DNA of 64,000 bases, from positions 186,001 to 250,000 of the forward strand of contig UICE01000008.1 of the NCBI GenBank assembly GCA_900471815.1. Direction: 5' to 3'. This stretch comes from Hyphomicrobiales bacterium. Its GTDB lineage: Bacteria; Pseudomonadota; Alphaproteobacteria; Rhizobiales; Rhizobiaceae. Position 1 is the stretch's first letter. Each line of letters starts with the position of its first letter. The notes under the pieces were generated by a model. The model was not told where the DNA came from. It ran no database searches and saw nothing but the letters and a program-made list of their open reading frames with translations. Shown here one piece after another: positions 27,576 to 35,358 of the stretch. Made by a program: the position numbers and the translations under genes.

Positions 27576-28384
27576 TGAGGGTCCGTAGCCTTGCGCCGGT
27601 CAATGATAATTCTCAAGGCAAGTATGGCGGCAGTGACAAGGATCAGAAGAACCGAAATTGCGGCAATGGATGGATCAATATTGTCGCGCAGACCCATCCA
27701 CATGAGCCGGGGAAGGGTGATTGCATTGACGCTGGTAATGAAGAGGGTGACACCGATTTCCTCCCAGGAAAGGACAAAGGAAAGAAGCGCAGCAGTCGCT
27801 ATGCCAAATTTGATATTGGGGATGATGACCTTGAATGCGCGGGTGGCCAGATTGGCGCCGAGACCGCGAGCCGCAAGATCTATGCGCCGGTCAACCTGAA
27901 ACAGGGAAACAAGAATGAGGACGACCGCAAAGGGCGTTATCATCACAGCATGGGCGAGGGCAACGCCGAGCCAGGTGTCATATCCGATCCAGTTGTTAAA
28001 GCTCGACAGGGTGGTCATCAGGAAATAAAGCGTCATGGCTGAAACAACTGGCGGAACAATGAGCGGCAACAGCACGAAGCCGATCAGCAAGGCTGAAAAA
28101 CGTGGCTGGAACATCCAGATTCCAAGTCCGAACATAGTCGCCAATGCTGTTGCTAAAATGCTCGACACAATGCCGATGCGCAGACTGAGCAGAATGCTCT
28201 GGAGCCAGGCCGGATTATCGAGAAGAGCCTGATAATGGCGAAGCGAGAGATTGCCGGATGGCATAGAAAGAAATCGGGCAGGGGTGAATGAAACCGGTAT
28301 CACCGCGACAAGCGGCATCAGCAGGAAGAGTGCGACGGCTGTAGCAAGAATAAGAAGTACGGGACCGGGGCGTGAGGATTGCAT
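27572..28384 (-). CDS. ABC transporter permease, PotC-like
   Basis: The 270-residue product has six membrane helices and the binding-protein-dependent permease motif near the C-terminus (RIDLAARGLGANLATRAFKV, the EAA-loop that contacts the ATPase). It pairs with the permease at 28389, as PotC pairs with PotB. ATG 28384 starts MQSSRPGPVLLILATAVALF; the longer open frame to 28612 lies inside the other permease gene. The cargo is likely a polyamine-like or other small organic cation or acid. Confidence 0.88.
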   Translation of the reverse strand: MQSSRPGPVLLILATAVALFLLMPLVAVIPVSFTPARFLSMPSGNLSLRHYQALLDNPAWLQSILLSLRIGIVSSILATALATMFGLGIWMFQPRFSALLIGFVLLPLIVPPVVSAMTLYFLMTTLSSFNNWIGYDTWLGVALAHAVMITPFAVVLILVSLFQVDRRIDLAARGLGANLATRAFKVIIPNIKFGIATAALLSFVLSWEEIGVTLFITSVNAITLPRLMWMGLRDNIDPSIAAISVLLILVTAAILALRIIIDRRKATDPQ

Positions 28385-28388
28385 GACT

Positions 28389-29216
28389 CTACCCCACCAT
28401 ATGCGCGGGTTTGATAAAGCGCCGCAGCAGTGCCAGCAAAATCGCGATAAACAGCACCAGTACCACGCTGATTGCGGCGCCAAGTCCCCAGTCAGGGCTC
28501 TGGAAGATGCGAAGATAAACCAGCTCCGCCACCATAACGCTTCGACCGCCGCCGAGGATCGCCGGTGTGACGAAAAACCCAAGTGCAAACACGAAGACGA
28601 TGAGCGCGGCACCGATCAATCCGCCATAGGTCAAAGGCAGGAAAACTGTCCAGAACGTGCGGCTCCTGGATGAGCCCATGCCCCGCGCCGCCAGCAATAC
28701 ACGCTCATCGATGCTGCGCATGGCGGATGCGATGGGAAATACAGCAAAGGGAATGAGGAAATGCGTCATACCGACAATGACGCCAAACTCATTGCGGGCG
28801 AGTGCAAGCGGTTCACTGATGATACCGGCTGATTGCAGCCATGTATTGATCAGCCCGCGATTGGACAGCATCGCCAGCCAGCCAAAGGCGCGGGTAAGCA
28901 CGGAAATCCAGAAGGGCACAAGAATACAAAATTCAGCGAGCGCGCGTTGGACTGAGCTGCCGCGCACCCAGACATAGGCGATTGCGTAAGCTGTGATGAG
29001 CGAGGCGGCGGTTACAATCAGGCAGATGCGCAGTGTGCGAACGAAAACAGACTGGACGAGCGGATCGGTAAACACGGCTATATACTGACCAAAACCGGTC
29101 TCGGGCAAGGTAAAGCTCCAACGAACCACACCCAGAAAAGGCACGACATAGGCGAGCCCCAGAAACAGGAGCAATGGTCCCAATAGCAGGAATTTTCTGG
29201 AGGTTGCCGAGCCCAT
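28389..29216 (-). CDS. ABC transporter permease, PotB-like
   Basis: Six membrane helices are predicted in 275 residues; the permease EAA-loop is RVLLAARGMGSSRSRTFWTV. Together with the following permease it forms the heterodimeric channel of a PotABCD-type importer. It lies 64 nt downstream of the binding-protein gene, separated from it by a strong hairpin that may reduce permease expression relative to the binding protein. Confidence 0.88.
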   Translation of the reverse strand: MGSATSRKFLLLGPLLLFLGLAYVVPFLGVVRWSFTLPETGFGQYIAVFTDPLVQSVFVRTLRICLIVTAASLITAYAIAYVWVRGSSVQRALAEFCILVPFWISVLTRAFGWLAMLSNRGLINTWLQSAGIISEPLALARNEFGVIVGMTHFLIPFAVFPIASAMRSIDERVLLAARGMGSSRSRTFWTVFLPLTYGGLIGAALIVFVFALGFFVTPAILGGGRSVMVAELVYLRIFQSPDWGLGAAISVVLVLFIAILLALLRRFIKPAHMVG

Positions 29217-29241
29217 TCAATGTCCCTTGTTGCAGTGTATG

Positions 29242-29278
29242 AAAAATGGCGCGGGATCATTGACCACGCGCCATTTTT
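29242..29278 (-). terminator. Attenuator-like hairpin between binding protein and permease genes
   Basis: AAAAATGGCGCG (29242-29253) is the exact reverse complement of CGCGCCATTTTT (29267-29278), leaving a 13-nt loop. On the minus strand the stem ends in a T-run and begins just after the binding-protein stop, so it should act as a partial terminator or protect the upstream mRNA. Confidence 0.75.
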
Positions 29279-29280
29279 CC

Positions 29281-30396
29281 TCAGGCTGAAATGACTTTTG
29301 TATATTCGTCGAATGCCTTGCCATAATTTTCGGCATACCATTCCATGTCCAGCGGGACCTGCTTGGCCATGTTGGCTGGATCAACGCAGTTTATCCGTTT
29401 CTTCTCGTCCGGTATCAGCGCATCGGTTGCCGGATTTGCTGGGCCTTGGCCCAGGAGATTGAACATTTCAAGTTGCCGCTCAGGGGTCTGCGCGCTGGCG
29501 ATGAATTTCATCGCATTGTCCTTGCCGCCGGGGTTGTTTTTCATAACGGCCAAAGCACCGGGTGAGATCAGGCCCTGATCCCAGACGAATTTGATCGTGC
29601 CGCCTGAATCCTGCTCGATAAGCTGCGCGCGCGTCGACCAGATCAATGCCATGGAGGCTTCACCGTCGATCAAAACGGATTGGCTTTCTGCGCCGCCGCC
29701 CCAATAGGCCACAACATTTTCCTTGAAAGCCGCAATCTTGTCGTGGGCACGCTTGAGATCAAGCGGGTAAAGTTTTTCCGGTGCAACCCCATCAGCCATC
29801 AAAGCCGCTTCCCACATGGCCGCACCCCATTTGTACATGGAGCGTTTGCCGGGAAACTTCTTCACGTCGAAGAAATCTGCCATGCCGGTGGGTACCTGAT
29901 CGCCAAATTTCGAAGAGTCATAGGCAATGATGTATGAGAAGAAATAGGTTGATGCCGCTGTGTCCCAGCCAAAGCCGGGGCGCATCTTGTTCTTGTCTAC
30001 AATAGCGTAATCGATTGGCTCAAGCATTCCCTGCTTGCCGAGTGAAATACCGGAGAAAGGATCGATATCAAGGAGGTCCCAGCTCGGTTTGCCGCTCTTG
30101 AACTGTGCTGTGACCGCTCCTTCCGTGGGGCCTGAACCGTCCATCTTGACGGTAACACCGCTTTCCTTGGTGAAAGGCTGGCCATAGGCCTTGTCATAGG
30201 CAGTCATGGCATCACCGCCCCAATTGACCAGCACAAGCTCCTTGGCCTGAGCATAAGAACCGGTGGACCGGAGAAGCGCTGGTGCACCCGCCAGAAATAT
30301 CGCAGCCATCTGCGTAAAGCGCCTGCGGCTAATCTCGCCCCGCTCGACTTTGCTGGCCAGTATTTCGAGGCAGTCTTTTTGAAATGCGTGATCCAT
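29281..30396 (-). CDS. ABC transporter substrate-binding protein, PotD-like, Tat signal
   Basis: The 371-residue product starts MDHAFQKDCLEILASKVERG and has a twin-arginine-type signal (SRRRFTQMAAIFLAGAPALL), so it may be exported folded. The mature part belongs to the extracellular solute-binding family (ELVLVNWGGDAMTAYDKAYG, PSWDLLDIDPFSGI, VIGQ-like RTQLIEQ region). It resembles spermidine/putrescine binding proteins, but the ligand cannot be read from the sequence. ATG 30396 is preferred over an open frame reaching 30636. Confidence 0.87.
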   Translation of the reverse strand: MDHAFQKDCLEILASKVERGEISRRRFTQMAAIFLAGAPALLRSTGSYAQAKELVLVNWGGDAMTAYDKAYGQPFTKESGVTVKMDGSGPTEGAVTAQFKSGKPSWDLLDIDPFSGISLGKQGMLEPIDYAIVDKNKMRPGFGWDTAASTYFFSYIIAYDSSKFGDQVPTGMADFFDVKKFPGKRSMYKWGAAMWEAALMADGVAPEKLYPLDLKRAHDKIAAFKENVVAYWGGGAESQSVLIDGEASMALIWSTRAQLIEQDSGGTIKFVWDQGLISPGALAVMKNNPGGKDNAMKFIASAQTPERQLEMFNLLGQGPANPATDALIPDEKKRINCVDPANMAKQVPLDMEWYAENYGKAFDEYTKVISA

Positions 30397-30440
30397 TTTG
30401 TTTCCCTCTGGATTGTTGTTGTCACATTCCTGAATGCAGC

Positions 30441-31547
30441 CTAACTCCCATTCGGCAGCAAAAAGCCCTGATGCTCCGGCCATGACACCCACACATTCGT
30501 GTTGGGTTCTATGGGCGAGGTCGTCGCTGTCGGCATTGAAACCGCCAGGCTCGTTCCGGTGCGTGTTCGTAAATGATACTTGGTCGAAGCGCCGAAATAT
30601 GTTGCTCCTTCGACCCGGCAGGTGATGGCGTTGCAATTGTCTTTCCGGTGCTCCACAGAAATGACCATGTGCTCAGGCCGTATAGCCGCAAGCGCTGCCC
30701 TGCCTGCAAGTGCCGATGATTTATTTACAGTGATCGTCTGGTCTTCAAATCTGCCTGCGGCACGCTCACCATCCAGTTGAACAGTATCGAGCGGCAGAAG
30801 GTTGATCTCGCCAAGGAATTCGGCAACAAAACGGTTTGCCGGTCGCTCATAGACCTCCTGCGGTTTGCCTGCCTGCAGCAGTTCGCCATGATTGAAGATG
30901 GCAACGCGGGATGACAAAGCAAGCGCTTCGGATTGATCATGCGTAACGAAGACAAAGGTTGTGCCGGTTTCCTGATGCAGCCTCTTGGCTTCTTCCTGCA
31001 TCATTTCACGCAGATTTTTGTCAAGGGCCGAAAATGGCTCGTCCAGCAGCAGTACGGAAGGCTCAAACGCCAAAGCACGGGCAAGGGCAACGCGTTGCTG
31101 CTGGCCGCCAGAAAGTTTGGCTGGCAGTTTCTTCTCATGGCCAACTAGGCCGACACGCTCAACCATTTCACCGACCCTACGCTTGATATCGGCAGCAGAT
31201 TGGCGGCGTACCTTGAGCGGGAAAGCGATGTTCTGCTCGACAGTCAGATGCGGGAAGAGGGCGTATCCCTGAAAAACCATACCGTAGGAGCGATCTTCAG
31301 CGGGTATATTGGTAATGTCTTTGCCGTCCATCACCAGTTTGCCGGATGTTGGGGCAAGGAAGCCCGCCAGTATCATCAGAAACGTGGTTTTGCCCGACCC
31401 CGAAGGCCCCAGAAGAGTCAAAAATTCGCCGCGCTTGATGTCGAGCGACAGGTCTTTGAGCGCATGAAATGCGCCAAATGTTTTGCCAATAGATATAGCC
31501 TTGATCTCGGCGGCTTTCGCGTCGCCCGGCTGCATGCTTTGAGGCAT
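30441..31547 (-). CDS. ABC transporter ATP-binding protein, PotA-like
   Basis: The nucleotide-binding domain shows Walker A LLGPSGSGKTTFLMILAG, the signature [20 protein letters not shown] and Walker B VLLLDEPFSALDKNLREMMQ. The C-terminal third is a TOBE domain (ITCRVEGATYFGASTKYHLR). It is the first gene of the minus-strand operon ATPase, binding protein, permease, permease, FAD oxidase. ATG 31547 is the chosen start. Confidence 0.92.
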   Translation of the reverse strand: MPQSMQPGDAKAAEIKAISIGKTFGAFHALKDLSLDIKRGEFLTLLGPSGSGKTTFLMILAGFLAPTSGKLVMDGKDITNIPAEDRSYGMVFQGYALFPHLTVEQNIAFPLKVRRQSAADIKRRVGEMVERVGLVGHEKKLPAKLSGGQQQRVALARALAFEPSVLLLDEPFSALDKNLREMMQEEAKRLHQETGTTFVFVTHDQSEALALSSRVAIFNHGELLQAGKPQEVYERPANRFVAEFLGEINLLPLDTVQLDGERAAGRFEDQTITVNKSSALAGRAALAAIRPEHMVISVEHRKDNCNAITCRVEGATYFGASTKYHLRTRTGTSLAVSMPTATTSPIEPNTNVWVSWPEHQGFLLPNGS

Positions 31548-31675
31548 TGATTGAACCTCTTTCCCCTTCTTTTTAATGAAGCCTAGGCACAATCTGCAAT
31601 AACGACAATTGAATTATATTACCCTGACACGTGAAAATAATTCACGCCACCGCCGAATCTGTCCCACGATGCGTT

Positions 31676-32566
31676 TTAGGCGTTGCGGGTTTGAGAAAGC
31701 CGGGACTTCAGCCATTCAGTAAAGGCGAGCTGCGCCGGATGATCCATTCTCGCATAGTCGGTAACAAGAAAATACGACTTTGGTGATTTGATAGCGAGAT
31801 CGAACGGCTGAATGAGCTGGCCGCCTCTCATTGCCTTCCGGCATGTCAGCTTGTCGCCGATTGCAATCCCCTGCGCCGTGATCGCTGCCGAAAACACAAG
31901 GTTCATATCGGAAAACACAATTCCGCGCTCTGAGTCAGGGTTGTCGACATTTGCCAAGGCCAGCCAGAGCGTCCAATCCTCGAAATCGACCAGATGCAGC
32001 AAAGGTGCCCGCAATATATCCTTCGGTTCGGCCAACCCACCCAATTTGTTGAGCAGAACAGGGCTGCACAGCGGAGTAAACTCGATCTCGCAAAGCAGAT
32101 CGACGGCCCTGTTGGGCCAATTGCCATCACCAAAAGCGATAAAGAGGTCAACGCCCGGCGCAGTTACGTCATCAAGTTTACGCGGAGTGACAATCCGCAG
32201 GGCGATATCGGGATATTTCTCCTGAAACTCCGCGATATGTGTGCAGAGCCAAAGCGATGCGAAGCCGGACGTGCAACTGACAGTTAATGTCCCGCCAGTG
32301 CTTGCAGGGCTATGTCGCCCGCCAGCATCATCGATGACGATGAGCGCCTTGCGCACATCATTGGCATATTTTCGTCCCCTCGGCGTAAGGGTAACACCCT
32401 TGCCATCCCGCTGCAAAAGCTCGAATCCAAGGTCGCGTTCCAACAGACGAAGCTGGTGGCTGACCGCGCTTCTCGTCAGGTGCAGTTCTTCCGCAGACCG
32501 CCAAACGCTGCCATGTCTGGCAAAGCTTTCAAGTGCGCGAAGCGCCTGAGTTGAGGGTATTCTCAT
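31676..32566 (-). CDS. LysR-family regulator, GcvA type
   Basis: The helix-turn-helix reads LRALESFARHGSVWRSAEEL and HLTRSAVSHQLRLLERDLGF, the GcvA/AmpR-like version, followed by a 200-residue effector domain (GTLTVSCTSGFASLWL). It is transcribed away from the M20 hydrolase gene across 106 bp and lies next to the ABC operon, so it is the likely regulator of both units. The start at 32566 gives 296 residues. Confidence 0.9.
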   Translation of the reverse strand: MRIPSTQALRALESFARHGSVWRSAEELHLTRSAVSHQLRLLERDLGFELLQRDGKGVTLTPRGRKYANDVRKALIVIDDAGGRHSPASTGGTLTVSCTSGFASLWLCTHIAEFQEKYPDIALRIVTPRKLDDVTAPGVDLFIAFGDGNWPNRAVDLLCEIEFTPLCSPVLLNKLGGLAEPKDILRAPLLHLVDFEDWTLWLALANVDNPDSERGIVFSDMNLVFSAAITAQGIAIGDKLTCRKAMRGGQLIQPFDLAIKSPKSYFLVTDYARMDHPAQLAFTEWLKSRLSQTRNA

Positions 32567-32644
32567 GCGATGCCTTCGATAAGAGGTGAATAGAATTTGC
32601 ACGTTTTGAGAAAACATATCACTTTTTCTCCCTGCATCCAGATG

Positions 32645-32671
32645 ATTATCTGCCGTCTGACGGGAGATAAT
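32645..32671 (+). promoter_or_regulatory. 27-bp near-perfect palindrome overlapping the ribosome binding site of the M20 gene
   Basis: ATTATCTGCCGTC (32645-32657) pairs with GACGGGAGATAAT (32659-32671) at 12 of 13 positions around one T. It ends 1 base before the GTG start and contains the GGGAG Shine-Dalgarno sequence. It may be an operator or an RNA hairpin that hides the ribosome binding site. Confidence 0.7.
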
Positions 32672-32672
32672 T

Positions 32673-34259
32673 GTGGTCACGGAAGCATCGGTCTCAGCAC
32701 TCAATTTCATTGATGATCACAAGGCTGATCTCTCGGCATCGGCACGCACTATTTTTGATTTCGGAGAAACCGCCTGGCGCGAGTACCGATCTGCAGATTG
32801 GTATGTTCATCGCTTGCGGCAGGAAGGCTTTGATGTAGAGGCCGGTTCTGCTGGCATGCCGACTGCATTTTGTGCGCATTGGACCAATAAAGCAGGAATG
32901 TCGGGACAGCCGCCAACCATTGGCATGTATGCAGAGTACGATGCGGTGCCCGGCAATTGCCAGGCCGCTACCACGTCGCGGCAACCGCGCTCCGGACTGA
33001 GTGAGCATGCTGGTGGTCATACTGACCCGCATTCGGGACTCGGAATATCTGCTCTTGGAGGTCTCTTGGCCACAAAGGCGGCAATGGAAAAACACGGTAT
33101 TGCCGGAACCCTGCGATTTACCGGAGAGCCGGCAGAGAAAGTGCGCGGCTCCAAGCCCATCCACGCAGCCAAAGGTTATTATGACGGATTGGATGGCATG
33201 ATCTCGTTCCATCCGTTCTATATGCTGCCTCTGTGCAACACTGTCCGGTGGGATACGCATTGTGGCGCTGCTTATTCGATGATCTATCGATTCATCTGCG
33301 ATCAGCCTGAACTTTGGGGGTTGAGCGATGGCGCTCCCATTCCGCAATCACATTCCGCTGTGCGTGCGCCCGGAGCCAATGACGCGCTGATGATGATGTA
33401 TATGGCATCAAAAGCCTTGCGCGATTCCATGTTGCCGCATCAGGGCGGCTGGTCGATCAGCGAGGCAATTCTGACTGCAGGGCAGGCAACAGCTGACAAT
33501 CTGCCCGCTGGGCTTGCGGAAATTCAGTATATGATGCGCGTTCCGACTATCGCCATGGCTGAGAAGATTACCGCCGCGCTGGATCGAAACGCCGAGCATG
33601 CTGCGGCAATGTCCGGTTGCAGGGTTGAGCGGCATTGGGTCTGTAAGTCTCGGCCCGGTCTTGCCAACCACGCAATGGCAAATATTACCTGGGAAGCGCT
33701 CAAATATGTTGGTGCTCCGCAATGGGACGAGGCTGCAAAAGCAATCGCGCGAGAGATTCAAGTCAATGCCGGTATTGACGCCATGGACGACCCCTTTCTG
33801 GATGAGTGCGAGCGTTTAATTTCACCGCAGGATGCAGAAGCCATATTACGGCGTGACTTGCCCCCCTCGCAGTTGAATTCGACCTCCGATGACTACACCG
33901 ACATGACCTGGCATGCGCCGACAGTGCGCTTCTACGTGGCTCGTCCAGCGTTGAAAGCGCCAAAGGGTAAAGCCTATCCGGGTTGGGTCATGAATGCCCT
34001 TGGCGGAATATCGGAAACGATTGATCCGATGATTGTTTGCGCCGCAAAGACAGTGGCCCTGACGGCATTGCGCTTGCTTGAAGATGGCGAAGCCCGTCGT
34101 GGGGCAAAAGATGAGTTTATTGAACGGACGGGCGGCGGTGTCGGCGGTTCCAAATGGATCGCGCCGCTATGCGATTACGCACCGCCAATTCATTTCCGTT
34201 GGCCCGAATACATAACAACCGCGCGCGGAACCGAGTGGTGGATACCAAACGCCGCATAA
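32673..34259 (+). CDS. M20-family amidohydrolase/peptidase, AbgB-like subgroup
   Basis: The 528-residue protein has M20 family landmarks: TIGMYAEYDAVPGNCQAA, GGHTDPHSGLGISALGGLLA, and GTLRFTGEPAEKVRGSK with the catalytic acid, plus a late metal-binding region. The DPHS motif replaces the usual CGHN and marks a distinct subgroup of aminoacyl- or aminobenzoyl-type amide hydrolases. GTG 32673 with GGGAG upstream is the start. The next gene follows after 13 nt. The substrate probably is an amide brought in by the neighbouring importer. Confidence 0.82.
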   Translation: MVTEASVSALNFIDDHKADLSASARTIFDFGETAWREYRSADWYVHRLRQEGFDVEAGSAGMPTAFCAHWTNKAGMSGQPPTIGMYAEYDAVPGNCQAATTSRQPRSGLSEHAGGHTDPHSGLGISALGGLLATKAAMEKHGIAGTLRFTGEPAEKVRGSKPIHAAKGYYDGLDGMISFHPFYMLPLCNTVRWDTHCGAAYSMIYRFICDQPELWGLSDGAPIPQSHSAVRAPGANDALMMMYMASKALRDSMLPHQGGWSISEAILTAGQATADNLPAGLAEIQYMMRVPTIAMAEKITAALDRNAEHAAAMSGCRVERHWVCKSRPGLANHAMANITWEALKYVGAPQWDEAAKAIAREIQVNAGIDAMDDPFLDECERLISPQDAEAILRRDLPPSQLNSTSDDYTDMTWHAPTVRFYVARPALKAPKGKAYPGWVMNALGGISETIDPMIVCAAKTVALTALRLLEDGEARRGAKDEFIERTGGGVGGSKWIAPLCDYAPPIHFRWPEYITTARGTEWWIPNAA

Positions 34260-34272
34260 TGAGGAGAAAGCA

Positions 34273-35208
34273 ATGACACGTCACGAGAATGGTTTTGATG
34301 CCGATGCTTTCACATTGAAGCGGCGAAACCCCAATGGCGCTACAAAGCCGCTTGTCAATTGGGGGTTTCGCAACGAGACCGATCCGCTGACTGATGTGTT
34401 GCTGGGATCGCCGGCATTTCTACGCCATATGGCAACCAGTTCACTTTCCCGAAAACACTTGCGTGAAGCTCCCTGCAATATTCAAACCGCGCAGGCGCAG
34501 CATAAGGAGCTGGTGGCCGCCTACGAACATTTCGGCGTGAATATTCACTGGCACGAGCCGGAACCTGAATTGCCCATGCAGGTCTATTCAAGGGACTCCA
34601 GCGTCATGACGCCCTATGGCGCAATCATCACCGCCATGGCGAACTGGTGGCGACGCGGAGAAAACTACGCGGCGATCCGCACCTATGAACGGCTGGGTAT
34701 TCCGATCTACGATATGGTCACAGCCGGAACCTTTGAGGGTGGCGATTTTAACGTCATTGAAGAAGGCTGCGTCCTGATCGGATGCGGCGGTGCGCGGACG
34801 CAGGAAGAGGGGGCACGCCAAGTCGAGGAGTGGTTCCGCAAGGAAGGTTGGGAAACACGGCTTGCCTTTATCGACGAATATTATGTCCACATTGATCTGA
34901 TGGTCGTGCCGATCGCGCCAAAGCTTACTGCCGTTTGCCTTGCCTGTACGGAACCTGGCATTGTCGATTGGCTCAAAGCAAAGGGACATGAAATAATCGA
35001 TGTGCCTTTTCAGGATACGATGAATCTTGGGTGCAATTTTATGTCGCTCGGCAAGGATCGCATCATCGCACCGACATCAAGCAAGACGTTGATCGAAAAG
35101 CTGAGGGCGACAGGATTTGAAGTTGCGGCAGTCGATATGAGCGAGATTTCCAAAACCGGCGGCGGAATCCACTGCATGGCGCAGGCACTGCTGCGATCCC
35201 CAGCGTAA
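34273..35208 (+). CDS. Amidinotransferase / dimethylargininase-like enzyme
   Basis: A 311-residue arginine-deiminase-fold protein. Active-site elements are visible: MQVYSRDSSVMTPYGAIITA with the Asp, TFEGGDFNVIEEG, the catalytic His in YYVHIDLMVVPIA, and Cys301 in KTGGGIHCMAQALLR. Family members hydrolyse or transfer guanidino groups of arginine, N-methylarginine or related compounds. It follows the M20 hydrolase by 13 nt with GAGGAGAAAG as ribosome site, so the two probably act in sequence on a guanidino compound (inference). Confidence 0.85.
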   Translation: MTRHENGFDADAFTLKRRNPNGATKPLVNWGFRNETDPLTDVLLGSPAFLRHMATSSLSRKHLREAPCNIQTAQAQHKELVAAYEHFGVNIHWHEPEPELPMQVYSRDSSVMTPYGAIITAMANWWRRGENYAAIRTYERLGIPIYDMVTAGTFEGGDFNVIEEGCVLIGCGGARTQEEGARQVEEWFRKEGWETRLAFIDEYYVHIDLMVVPIAPKLTAVCLACTEPGIVDWLKAKGHEIIDVPFQDTMNLGCNFMSLGKDRIIAPTSSKTLIEKLRATGFEVAAVDMSEISKTGGGIHCMAQALLRSPA

Positions 35209-35358
35209 CAAGAGAGGTCAGCTGATCTGATATTGAGGTGCACACGGCACGGCATTCAATCCGGCATTGAGATTCTGGTTGCATTTAGTGGTAAGCGTTC
35301 TTATCGAAACTTTGGGCTGAAATAGCCTGGGGCTCGCGCTTCATAGTTTCACTTATCA

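Noticed and set aside
31630-31646. Small inverted repeat CGTGAA-N5-TTCACG near the ATPase promoter
   Set aside because: Only 6 bp per arm and in a long intergenic sequence where chance occurrence is likely.
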